This document shows, in pieces, positions 26,263 to 34,460 of a stretch of DNA of 64,000 nucleotides. The notes under the pieces are model-generated. The model was not told the origin of the DNA, did no database searches, and was given only the letters and a program-made list of their open reading frames with translations. The position numbers and the translations under genes were made by a program. The stretch's first letter is position 1, and each line of letters opens with the position of its first letter. The DNA is from Butyrivibrio proteoclasticus B316 (GTDB taxonomy: Bacteria > Bacillota > Clostridia > Lachnospirales > Lachnospiraceae): NCBI RefSeq assembly GCF_000145035.1, contig NC_014387.1, forward strand, positions 1,124,276-1,188,275. The letters are read 5' to 3'.

Positions 26263-27219
26263 ATGAGTAAGAATACTAATTCATCTTCTACGCAGGTAGT
26301 CAGGAAGCGCGGAGTGCTAGAGACTTTGTGGAGATACAGAGTTTTGGAGCTGATGTGTTTGCCTGCAGTAGTCTTTTTCTTCCTTTTCAGCTATATGCCG
26401 ATGCCCGGTATTTGGGTGGCCTTTGTTAAATACAACTACAGAGATGGAATTTTTGGAAGTAAGTTTGTAGGACTTAAGAACTTCCAGTTCCTGGCAGAGT
26501 CAGGTAAGCTCTTTGATCTTACCAAGAATACAATTCTTTATAACATTGCTTTCATTTTACTTGGTAACTTCCTTGCTATTCTGGTAGCTATCCTTCTTAA
26601 TGAAATGCAGAGCAAGATGTTCAAGAAGGTTTCACAGACAATGATGTTCCTTCCTTACTTTATTTCACAGGTTCTTGTAGGAATTCTTGTTTATAACCTT
26701 TTAAACTATGACTATGGTTTTGTTAATGAGATCCTTACAGCTTTGGGAAGAGAAAAGTGGGGACCATATTCAGACCCATCGGTTTGGCCGGTTATCCTGG
26801 TAATCGTTCATCTTTGGCAGCAGACAGGTTATAACTCAGTTGTTTACTTCGCTGCAATTTGCGGAATTGATGCTGAGATCATTGAGGCAGCCAAGGTTGA
26901 TGGTGCAAATGCCTTCCAGAAGATCAGATATATCATTCTTCCTGGTCTTAAGCCAACAATCGTAATCCTTTTGTTGTTTGCTCTTGGCGGAATTGTAAAA
27001 GGTAACTTTGGTCTGTTCTACAATATTATCGGTACTAACTCACTTCTTTATCCTACAACGGATATTATTGAGACTTTCGTATACCGTGCTACTATTACAG
27101 ACTTCAACTTCTCTACAGCATCTGCTGTTGGTTTGTACCAGTCAATCATCGGTTTTGCAATGGTTATGGCAGTCAACTTTATAGTTAAGAAGATTGACCC
27201 TGACTATTCACTATTCTGA
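26263..27219 (+). CDS. Carbohydrate ABC transporter permease, LplB-like
   Basis: First membrane subunit of a CUT1-type oligosaccharide importer, about 318 residues with six predicted helices. 'YMPMPGIWVAFVKYNYRDG' near the N-terminus is typical of the LplB subgroup. The EAA loop for ATPase contact is 'IIEAAKVDGANAFQKIRYI'. ATG 26263 is chosen for GGGAGG directly before it; a TTG at 26188 falls inside the LacI operator and is unlikely. No ATPase gene is nearby, as is common for CUT1 systems sharing an MsmK-type ATPase. Confidence 0.92.
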   Translation: MSKNTNSSSTQVVRKRGVLETLWRYRVLELMCLPAVVFFFLFSYMPMPGIWVAFVKYNYRDGIFGSKFVGLKNFQFLAESGKLFDLTKNTILYNIAFILLGNFLAILVAILLNEMQSKMFKKVSQTMMFLPYFISQVLVGILVYNLLNYDYGFVNEILTALGREKWGPYSDPSVWPVILVIVHLWQQTGYNSVVYFAAICGIDAEIIEAAKVDGANAFQKIRYIILPGLKPTIVILLLFALGGIVKGNFGLFYNIIGTNSLLYPTTDIIETFVYRATITDFNFSTASAVGLYQSIIGFAMVMAVNFIVKKIDPDYSLF

Positions 27220-27260
27220 TTGCTACGAACTTATCATATTAGAGAAAAGAGGAGTCAAAA

Positions 27261-28181
27261 ATGGCAAAGACAAATGAACTTGAAATGACAGGCGTTAAAG
27301 TTAAACTTGGCGTTTCAGATATTATAATCAGAGTATTTGGTTATGTACTCATTACATTTTATGCACTGGCATGTATTTTTCCGTTCCTTATTATCATCGG
27401 TACATCATTTACCAATGAAACAGTAATCAGAGCAGAGGGCGTTAAGCTTATTCCCAAGGACTTCACTCTCAAGGCTTATGAGATGGTTGTAAGAGGCGGA
27501 ATGATCTGGAGGTCCTACGGACTTACTATTACTCTTACTGTTTGTGGAACAGCAGTTGGACTTATGATCATTGCTATGACAGGTTATGCACTTCAGAGAA
27601 AAGATTTCCCTCTCAGAAATGCAATATCTTTCTACATTTACTTTACTTCATTGTTCTCAGCAGGTCTTGCACCTTATTATCTGTTGATGACACAGACCTA
27701 CAAATTAAATGATAGCTATCTGGCAGTATTTTTCCCTCTTCTCATGTCACCTTGGCTGATCATCCTCATGAAGAACTTCGTTAAGGCTATTCCTCATGAG
27801 ATTACAGAATCAGGTAAGATTGATGGAGCCGGAGATATGGTCATCTTTACAAGACTTATTCTTCCTATGCTCAAGCCAGCTCTTGCTACAATAGGTCTTT
27901 TCCTTGCACTTGGTTATTGGAACGAGTGGTATCAGTCATCTCTTTTCCTTAGCTCAAGAGTAGCTGTTAAGCCACTTCAGTTCCAGCTGTACAAGGTTGT
28001 TAACGAAACTCAGGCGCTCAAGAATTCAATCGCCGGACAGTACATCACACTTACAGATGTACCTACAGAGTCACTTAAGATGGCAACTGCAGTTATGGCT
28101 ACAGGTCCTATCGTATTCCTGTATCCATTCGTTCAGAAATACTTTATCGGTGGTATTACGGTTGGAGCGGTAAAGGGCTAA
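27261..28181 (+). CDS. Carbohydrate ABC transporter permease, YtcP-like
   Basis: Second membrane subunit, 306 residues, six helices. The EAA-like loop reads 'ITESGKIDGAGDMVIFTRLI' in the usual place, and 'YWNEWYQSSLFLS' is typical of YtcP relatives. AGAGGAG precedes ATG 27261, 41 bp after the first permease, so it is in the same operon. It forms the channel with the LplB-like subunit. Confidence 0.92.
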   Translation: MAKTNELEMTGVKVKLGVSDIIIRVFGYVLITFYALACIFPFLIIIGTSFTNETVIRAEGVKLIPKDFTLKAYEMVVRGGMIWRSYGLTITLTVCGTAVGLMIIAMTGYALQRKDFPLRNAISFYIYFTSLFSAGLAPYYLLMTQTYKLNDSYLAVFFPLLMSPWLIILMKNFVKAIPHEITESGKIDGAGDMVIFTRLILPMLKPALATIGLFLALGYWNEWYQSSLFLSSRVAVKPLQFQLYKVVNETQALKNSIAGQYITLTDVPTESLKMATAVMATGPIVFLYPFVQKYFIGGITVGAVKG

Positions 28182-28225
28182 CCGGAACACATATACTCAT
28201 TTTCTTATCAAAAAGGAGGATAAAA

Positions 28226-29869
28226 ATGAAGAAAAAGTTATTAGCAACATTACTTAGCGCAAGCATGGTAATGGGAATCGCAGCATGTGGCTCATCTACA
28301 GCTGAAACACCAGCTCCTGCAGACACAACTGCAACACAGACAGAAACCAAAACAGAGACTACTACAGAGACAGCAAGCAGTGATACAGCAGCTGAGACTC
28401 CTGCAATTGACACATCTGAGCATGTAGTTATCACTTACATGACAACAGGTGGCGCTCCAGAAGGAAACCAGACAGATGCAATGCTTGAGCAGCTGAACAA
28501 GATCCTTACAGAGAAGGTTAATGCAGAACTTGAAGTTTACTACATCGACTGGACAGATTACCTTTCAAACTACAACTTAACACTTGCACGTATGGATGGT
28601 ACTGTTGACCTCGTTGGTACAGCTTCTGACTGGCTTGATGCTTGGCCAAATGCCAAGAATGGTGCTTTCCTTGAGCTTTCTGAGGATATGCTCAAGACAT
28701 ACGCTCCTAAGACATGGGCTTCAGTTTCACCTGAGCACTGGGATCTCTGCAAATACAACGGAGAAATCTATCTTATGCCTGAAGATAACTATGCACAGTG
28801 GACTAACCACGGATTTGCATATCGTCTTGACTGGGCTAAGGAAGCAGGCCTTGCTGATGGCGTTAAGAGCTGGGAAGACCTTACAACATACTTCAAGTAT
28901 GTAAAAGCTACATATCCTGATGTTATTCCTTGGGATTCAGACGGCACACAGTATGCAACAATGGTTGGTGGATGGATCACATCTCACTCTAACTATGTTT
29001 CAATCGATGGTATCAACTCCGGCGCTATGTGGGGTGGTACAAAGGATGACCTTTACACAGTATATTCACCATATGTAACAGATACAGATTCACTTGTTGA
29101 ATTTGCTAAGATGATGAAGGAATGGGATGAGATTGGCGTTTGGAAGACAGACGTTCTCAACAACACAACTTCTGACAACAGAGAAGACTTCAAGATTGGC
29201 CGTGTAGCAGCTGAACAGCACCACACACAGACTTGGACAGATCTTTGCTCACACAAGGATGGTTACACAATCTATGATGATCCTAACGCAGAGACAGGCT
29301 TCTTCTACTTTGGTGAAGAGACCAAGAACCTTGTAGCTCTTTCAATCACACACGGTGCTATGGCTATTTCTGCAGCTTCCAAGAACCCTGAGAGAGCACT
29401 TATGGTTTATGACCTTATCAGAAACGATCCTGAGTGCTACAGGCTCTTCAACTATGGTGTTGAAGGCGTTTCATACGAGATCACACCTGATGGCATGAGA
29501 AAGACTCCAGATGGATACAACTCAGCTACAGATGGTATTTCTGTAAACTACTGGTGGGGACGTAACGATGACCTTGAGATCAAGGACGCTACAATGAACT
29601 GGGATGCTATCGAGAAGCTCTACAAAGAGTATGATGCAATCAAGATCGACTATCCATATGGACAGTTCGTTCCTAACGTAGATGACATTCAGTCTAAGAT
29701 CGACAACATCAATGATATTCACACAACATACATGAAGCAGATCGCATTTGGTAAGTACACAGGCACTGCAGAAGAAATCGTTGCTGAATATCAGGAAGCT
29801 CTTAAGAAGGCTGGTATCGATGATGTTACAGCTGAGCTTCAGGCACAGTTCGATGCTCTTTACAAGTAA
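28226..29869 (+). CDS. Sugar-binding lipoprotein of the ABC importer
   Basis: 547-residue extracellular solute-binding protein, in the length range of LipO-like partners of LplB/YtcP permeases. The N-terminal signal ends in a lipobox ('MGIAACGSS', Cys near residue 18), then a Thr/Glu-rich linker (to about 65), then the binding domain. AAAAAGGAGGA precedes ATG 28226. Abundant Trp and Tyr (for example 'WGGTKDDLY', 'NYWWGRNDD') suit carbohydrate stacking. The ligand is unknown; the GH35 gene downstream suggests galactose-containing oligosaccharides. Confidence 0.92.
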   Translation: MKKKLLATLLSASMVMGIAACGSSTAETPAPADTTATQTETKTETTTETASSDTAAETPAIDTSEHVVITYMTTGGAPEGNQTDAMLEQLNKILTEKVNAELEVYYIDWTDYLSNYNLTLARMDGTVDLVGTASDWLDAWPNAKNGAFLELSEDMLKTYAPKTWASVSPEHWDLCKYNGEIYLMPEDNYAQWTNHGFAYRLDWAKEAGLADGVKSWEDLTTYFKYVKATYPDVIPWDSDGTQYATMVGGWITSHSNYVSIDGINSGAMWGGTKDDLYTVYSPYVTDTDSLVEFAKMMKEWDEIGVWKTDVLNNTTSDNREDFKIGRVAAEQHHTQTWTDLCSHKDGYTIYDDPNAETGFFYFGEETKNLVALSITHGAMAISAASKNPERALMVYDLIRNDPECYRLFNYGVEGVSYEITPDGMRKTPDGYNSATDGISVNYWWGRNDDLEIKDATMNWDAIEKLYKEYDAIKIDYPYGQFVPNVDDIQSKIDNINDIHTTYMKQIAFGKYTGTAEEIVAEYQEALKKAGIDDVTAELQAQFDALYK

Positions 29870-29920
29870 TTTGATATCTTGGTAAAAGAGATCTGAATAG
29901 TCCTAAAATGTAGGAAATAA

Positions 29921-29960
29921 AAGGGAATACTGTAGATCACTTGCAGTATTCCCTTTACCT
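29921..29960 (+). terminator. Terminator of the ABC importer operon
   Basis: A 12-bp perfect stem, AAGGGAATACTG and CAGTATTCCCTT, with an 11-base loop. The following tract is TACCTT, weakly T-rich. Confidence 0.75.
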
Positions 29961-29990
29961 TAATAAGACGGAAACGTTGAAACTACGGCG

Positions 29991-30055
29991 AGTTTTCAAA
30001 ACTGTAAATACGCTTTTATATGTGTATTTTATAAAGTGATATTTGCTAGTATAAT
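29991..30055 (+). promoter_or_regulatory. Promoter region of the GH35 gene with short palindrome
   Basis: AGTTTTCAAAACT (29991-30003) is a 13-base palindrome around one central base. A clear -10, TATAAT, lies at 30050-30055 with a poor -35. The palindrome could be an operator; it is not the LacI motif seen elsewhere. Confidence 0.4.
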
Positions 30056-30144
30056 ACTCTTTCAATCACTTTCAAAATACTGATATAAGGGTATATTTAA
30101 GCTTTGGGTGTGGTTTATATTTAAGCATTGTAAAGGAGATTATT

Positions 30145-32013
30145 ATGGGAAAATTTGAAATTAAGGATACCTTTTACCTTAACGGTGAACCATTTAAGGT
30201 TATATCCGGTTCTTTTCACTATTTTAGGACTGTTCCGGAATACTGGGTTGACAGACTGGAAAAGCTAAAGGCCCTTGGTTGTAATACAGTTGAAACTTAT
30301 ATTCCCTGGAATCTTACAGAACCTAAAAAGGGAGAGTTTAATTTTGAAGGTTTCTGTGATGTTGAGAAGTTTATACAGACTGCTACGGAGCTTGGACTTT
30401 ATATTATTATCAGACCATCTCCATATATCTGCGCAGAGTGGGAATTTGGCGGACTTCCGGCATGGCTGTTAAAAGATAGAAACATGCGCCTTAGAGTGAG
30501 CTATAAGCCGTTCCTGGATGCAGTTGAGGATTACTATAAGGTTCTTATGCCCAAGATCACCAAATATCAGATTGATAATGGCGGAAATGTCATCCTCATG
30601 CAGATTGAAAATGAATATGGATATTATGCTAATGACCATGAGTATATGAAGTTTATGCATGATCTTATGGTTAAATATGGCGTTACTGTACCTCTTATTA
30701 CATCAGACGGACCTTATCACGAGAGCTATAGAGGCGGTTATGCAGAGGGAGCACACCCTACAGGAAACTTTGGTTCCAAGACAGAGGAACGATTTGATGT
30801 GATCAAAGATTACACAAATGGCGGACCTCTCATGTGTGCTGAGTTCTGGGTTGGATGGTTTGATCACTGGGGAAATGGCGGTCACATGAAGGGAAACCTT
30901 GTTCAGAGCGCAGAGGACCTTGATAAGATGCTTGAACTTGGTAATGTCAGCATCTATATGTTCCAGGGCGGAACAAACTTTGGGTTCATGAATGGATCAA
31001 ACTATTATGATGCGCTTACTCCTGATGTCACAAGCTATGACTATGATGGAATACTCACAGAGGATGGACAGATAACAGAGAAGTATCGTAAATATCAGGA
31101 AATCATTGGTAAGTATGTAGATGTTCCTGAGGTTGAACTTACTACTAAGATTCAGAGAAAGAGCTATGGAACACTGACATGTACTGATAAGGTATCTCTT
31201 TTTGAAACACTTGATACCATCAGCACTCCTGTACATCTTCCATATACAGTTAACATGGAAGAACTTGATCAGAACTATGGATATATTCTCTACAGATCAA
31301 GGCTTCATTCAGAGGCGGGAATTGCCAAGCTCAAACTTTGGGAGACTGGTGACAGGGCAAATGTATTTGTTGAGGAAAATCCTCTTATTACCCTGTATGA
31401 TCTGGAACTTAACGATGAGCATAACATTCCTATGGAAAAATATCTTGCATGTTCTCAGCCTGCACAGATGCTCGCAGGAAAGTTCATGATGGAGAGAGGA
31501 CTTACTCCTGAAACAGCTGCTGCAGCTATCGGAGAAGCAGGCCTGTCTACAGGAACTCTGCAGGGACTTAATGAGAAATTTGATATTCTTGTTGAGAATA
31601 TGGGACGTGTTAATTTCGGACCTCGTATGGAGACACAGAGAAAGGGTATTGGCAGATGTGTCCAGATAAACGGTCACATTCACAATGACTGGGATATTTA
31701 TACACTTCCACTTGATAACGTAGATAAGGTTGATTTCTCAGGAGATTATAAGGAAGGAGCACCTGCTTTCTACAAGTTTACATTTAATGTTGATGAAAAG
31801 GGCGATACATTCCTTGATTTTACTGGCTGGGGCAAGGGCGTCGCATTTATAAATGGCTTCAACCTCGGCAGATTCTGGGAGATTGGACCACAGAAGAGAC
31901 TGTATATTCCTGCTCCTCTTTTAAAAGATGGCGAGAATGAGATCATTATATTTGAAACTGAAGGAAAAGTCAGAGATACTATCGAGCTTAAGGATGAGCC
32001 AGATATCGGATGA
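30145..32013 (+). CDS. Beta-galactosidase, glycoside hydrolase family 35
   Basis: 622-residue GH35 enzyme releasing terminal beta-galactose. The family start 'LNGEPFKVISGSFHYFR' is at about residues 13-29, followed by 'NTVETYIPWNLTEPKKG'. The acid/base Glu is in 'MQIENEYGYY' and the nucleophile Glu in 'MCAEFWVGWFDHWG'. C-terminal jelly-roll domains follow. No signal peptide, so cytoplasmic: it should act on short imported oligosaccharides, consistent with the ABC importer upstream. Own promoter and AAAGGAG ribosome binding site. Confidence 0.96.
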   Translation: MGKFEIKDTFYLNGEPFKVISGSFHYFRTVPEYWVDRLEKLKALGCNTVETYIPWNLTEPKKGEFNFEGFCDVEKFIQTATELGLYIIIRPSPYICAEWEFGGLPAWLLKDRNMRLRVSYKPFLDAVEDYYKVLMPKITKYQIDNGGNVILMQIENEYGYYANDHEYMKFMHDLMVKYGVTVPLITSDGPYHESYRGGYAEGAHPTGNFGSKTEERFDVIKDYTNGGPLMCAEFWVGWFDHWGNGGHMKGNLVQSAEDLDKMLELGNVSIYMFQGGTNFGFMNGSNYYDALTPDVTSYDYDGILTEDGQITEKYRKYQEIIGKYVDVPEVELTTKIQRKSYGTLTCTDKVSLFETLDTISTPVHLPYTVNMEELDQNYGYILYRSRLHSEAGIAKLKLWETGDRANVFVEENPLITLYDLELNDEHNIPMEKYLACSQPAQMLAGKFMMERGLTPETAAAAIGEAGLSTGTLQGLNEKFDILVENMGRVNFGPRMETQRKGIGRCVQINGHIHNDWDIYTLPLDNVDKVDFSGDYKEGAPAFYKFTFNVDEKGDTFLDFTGWGKGVAFINGFNLGRFWEIGPQKRLYIPAPLLKDGENEIIIFETEGKVRDTIELKDEPDIG

Positions 32014-32114
32014 TAACGGAGCTGGTGAGACAGGATAGAATTTCTATATTATTTATACACCGGCTTTATATTTAATGTGCATAACGCAAGTTTCCTCATA
32101 AAATGTTTTTGGAG

Positions 32115-32147
32115 AACGCATCATACATTTAGTATGGTGCGTTTTTC
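32115..32147 (+). terminator. Terminator after the GH35 gene
   Basis: A 12-bp stem, AACGCATCATAC and GTATGGTGCGTT (one wobble), with a 5-base loop, then TTTT. The rest of 32014-32348 holds no gene; it contains the tandem promoter repeats described next. Confidence 0.88.
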
Positions 32148-32183
32148 GTTAAATGAGTCATAAAATGAATGACTACATGAATA

Positions 32184-32247
32184 ACGATATAAATATATTG
32201 ATAAACGATAAAAATATATTGACATTCAATTCCGGGACACTTATACT
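32184..32247 (+). promoter_or_regulatory. Promoter with tandem 21-bp operator-like repeats
   Basis: ACGATATAAATATATTGATA (32184-32203) and ACGATAAAAATATATTGACA (32205-32224) match at 18 of 20 positions with a 21-bp period, two helical turns. The end of the second repeat is the -35 TTGACA (32219-32224); 17 bp later is -10 TATACT (32242-32247). Likely bound by a repressor, perhaps the XRE protein of this operon. Confidence 0.7.
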
Positions 32248-32348
32248 GATTACAACAGCGCTACATCAGTAAGCGCAGTGCGACAGAGATGCAACAGAGA
32301 ATAATAAATCAAAGGCAATAGCCCGGAGGGGCAATCAGGAGGTAGCTA

Positions 32349-32828
32349 ATGGGAAGAGACAGGAAGATAAGTGTTGGAGAACTTGCAAGTATAGGAGCAA
32401 CCAAGGCGTTTATAGTTATCCTGACTGTTGCTGCAGTTATTATGTGCGTTCTGGGACCGAAGATAGTTGAGATTGTTATGACTAAGACTTCACCACTTGT
32501 ACCTGACGCATACAGATATTGGATAATGCTGATCGGTGGTTACGTTCTTGCAGCAATCTTGTTTGTTTTTTTGTTTATGTTATATAAGCTGATTTGCAGA
32601 ATAGAAATCGGAGAGGTCTTTGTAGAACAGAATGTCATAGCTCTCAGGATTCTTTCTAATCTTGTTTTTCTGGCCTGCATTATTACGTTTGCCATTGGAA
32701 TCACATGTACTTACATGATCTTTGTCATCACTGTCACGGCTGCTTTTGTAACACCGATCATCAGTGTAATTGGCCACGCTTTTGACAAGGCAGTTGCAAT
32801 GAAGGATGAACTGGATCTTACTGTGTGA
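32349..32828 (+). CDS. DUF2975-like membrane protein
   Basis: 159 residues with about four membrane helices (around 20-40, 58-80, 98-120, 124-145). The pattern, a short four-helix protein followed directly by a small XRE regulator, is the usual DUF2975 arrangement in Firmicutes; function unknown. The central 'LICRIEIGEVFVEQNVIALR' loop is typical of the family. CAGGAGG precedes ATG 32349. The XRE gene starts 10 bp after the stop. Confidence 0.82.
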   Translation: MGRDRKISVGELASIGATKAFIVILTVAAVIMCVLGPKIVEIVMTKTSPLVPDAYRYWIMLIGGYVLAAILFVFLFMLYKLICRIEIGEVFVEQNVIALRILSNLVFLACIITFAIGITCTYMIFVITVTAAFVTPIISVIGHAFDKAVAMKDELDLTV

Positions 32829-32838
32829 GGAGGCATCT

Positions 32839-33057
32839 ATGATAAGAGTTAATTTGGATGTAGTAATGGCAATGCGCAAGATAGGCGCCGGAGATCTGGC
32901 AGAGAGGGTTGATATTACAAATGCCAACCTTTCTATTCTCAAGAATAACAAGGCCAAGGCAATCAGGTTTTCTACACTAAATGCCATATGCAAAGAGCTT
33001 AATTGCCAGCCTGGGGATATTTTGGAATACGTTCCTGATGAAGAGGAAAAAGAGTGA
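32839..33057 (+). CDS. Small XRE/Cro-C1-type regulator
   Basis: 72 residues, almost all one helix-turn-helix: 'LDVVMAMRKIGAGDLAERVD' then 'ITNANLSILKNNKAKAIRFS' and 'LNAICKELNCQPGDILEYV'. This resembles YozG-type regulators paired with DUF2975 proteins. ATG 32839 is chosen for GAGGAGG upstream; an earlier in-frame ATG at 32806 lies inside the DUF2975 gene. It may bind the 21-bp repeats at the operon promoter, with the membrane protein tuning its activity (inference). Confidence 0.92.
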   Translation: MIRVNLDVVMAMRKIGAGDLAERVDITNANLSILKNNKAKAIRFSTLNAICKELNCQPGDILEYVPDEEEKE

Positions 33058-33068
33058 AGGAGAGTTGT

Positions 33069-34409
33069 ATGGAAATCAAGGGAAACAGAGTGGTCTTTAG
33101 ATGGGCTGCAATAATCAGTTATGTTGTCGGGTTTATTTATGTCAAGTATATGGCTTGGGGCGGCGGAATGCTTGATAACAAGTTTTGGAGTGATCATTAT
33201 GGGCTCAGGATGTGCATATTTGGAGTTTTGTTCATGCTCTGCGTTGAGCTTTTTGCATACAAGGCAGGTGTAACTTATCAGAGTCTTGCTGATAAAAAGA
33301 GTTCCAGGGTCGAGCCTTTGATCTTTCTTGGATGCGTTTTGCTACAGTCAATTGGACTTGCCGTGTGGAATTTTCATGAGGATTGGGAACTTGCCCAGAT
33401 TTTCTTTTGGCACTTTACGATAATCTATTATATTCTTGCAAGAACGGGATTGCTTGCTGCAGGACGAAGTGGAATACTGTTTTTATTAGACTGTTTTCAG
33501 GGCTTTTGTGTAATTCCGGTTATGAACATTTTCCTGAGAGTAGTGGCTGTTTTCAAGAGAGAAGCCAAACATGATGAAAACGGAAATGTTGTTCCCGGAA
33601 AAAAGATTCCTGCCAAGACGGTAGCTACTATTTTAATCTCACTTTTCATAGCTCTTATAGTCTGTATGTATGCCTTTGCACAGCTTTCGGAGGCATCAGA
33701 GACTTTTGGTAAAGTGGGAGACACATTCTTTATTAACCTTGATAAGTTTTTTAAACAGGAATTTTGGGATTATACAGTTGAGAATATTGTTTATATAATA
33801 GGTTCTATTCCTGTTGGCTGGTTCTTATTCAGCCTTGTAGGCGGAGCACTTAATAATAACAAACCCTACATTACAAGGGATGGTTTTGAAGAGGAAACCC
33901 AGGGGTGTCATCAGCTTCCTGCGTATTCTGCATATATTATTATCGGAAGTGTATGTCTTCTTTATACTCTTTTCCTTGGTACAGCTATTTATGATTTTGC
34001 AAATCATAAGGGGCTTTTTGCGGCAACAGCCCATGAGGCATCTGTAAGAGCTGTTGGCAGCTTTTGGAGCCTTATCAGAGTAGTGCTTTTGAACTTTGCA
34101 ATACTAGCAGCTTCATGTCTCTTTTCCAGAAAGGCTCTTTGGGAGGAAAAAATAACAAGAATACTCGTAACTGTACTCTTTGTGTTTGCACTTGGATTTG
34201 CGATTCTTGCAGCTTGTAATCTTTGCGGAGTATACATTGCTATATTTGGCATCACTCCCAGAAGGATCATGTCTTCATGGGTGGTGATGAACGTGATCGC
34301 GTGGTGCATTCTTTTGATAGTTCGCTTCTACAAAAAAATACCTGCCGCTCAGATCGGTATAATCCTTGCGGCAGTTTCATTTTCTGCTGTAGTTTGTTTT
34401 AAATTCTGA
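33069..34409 (+). CDS. Polytopic membrane protein, DUF4153/DUF4173-like
   Basis: About 446 residues with ten or more predicted membrane helices. A C-terminal 'YIAIFGITPRRIMSSWVVMN' resembles the 'YG-T-RR' segment of DUF4153/DUF4173 proteins, which often accompany DUF2975/XRE pairs; I assign the family only tentatively. Start is ATG 33069 behind AAGGAG; a GTG at 33054 overlaps the XRE stop and is less likely. Third gene of the operon; function unknown. Confidence 0.78.
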   Translation: MEIKGNRVVFRWAAIISYVVGFIYVKYMAWGGGMLDNKFWSDHYGLRMCIFGVLFMLCVELFAYKAGVTYQSLADKKSSRVEPLIFLGCVLLQSIGLAVWNFHEDWELAQIFFWHFTIIYYILARTGLLAAGRSGILFLLDCFQGFCVIPVMNIFLRVVAVFKREAKHDENGNVVPGKKIPAKTVATILISLFIALIVCMYAFAQLSEASETFGKVGDTFFINLDKFFKQEFWDYTVENIVYIIGSIPVGWFLFSLVGGALNNNKPYITRDGFEEETQGCHQLPAYSAYIIIGSVCLLYTLFLGTAIYDFANHKGLFAATAHEASVRAVGSFWSLIRVVLLNFAILAASCLFSRKALWEEKITRILVTVLFVFALGFAILAACNLCGVYIAIFGITPRRIMSSWVVMNVIAWCILLIVRFYKKIPAAQIGIILAAVSFSAVVCFKF

Positions 34410-34460
34410 TAATGGATGGATGGGGTTGGCTTGCGCGATTTGTTCTATGGGATAAGCTGA

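Noticed and set aside
32248..32348. Riboswitch in the leader of the DUF2975 operon
   Set aside because: Only a short GCGCT/AGCGC stem is visible; no known aptamer core was recognised.
32580..33197. 205-residue minus-strand frame across the DUF2975/XRE genes
   Set aside because: Opposes three well-supported plus-strand genes with proper ribosome binding sites; composition is not protein-like.
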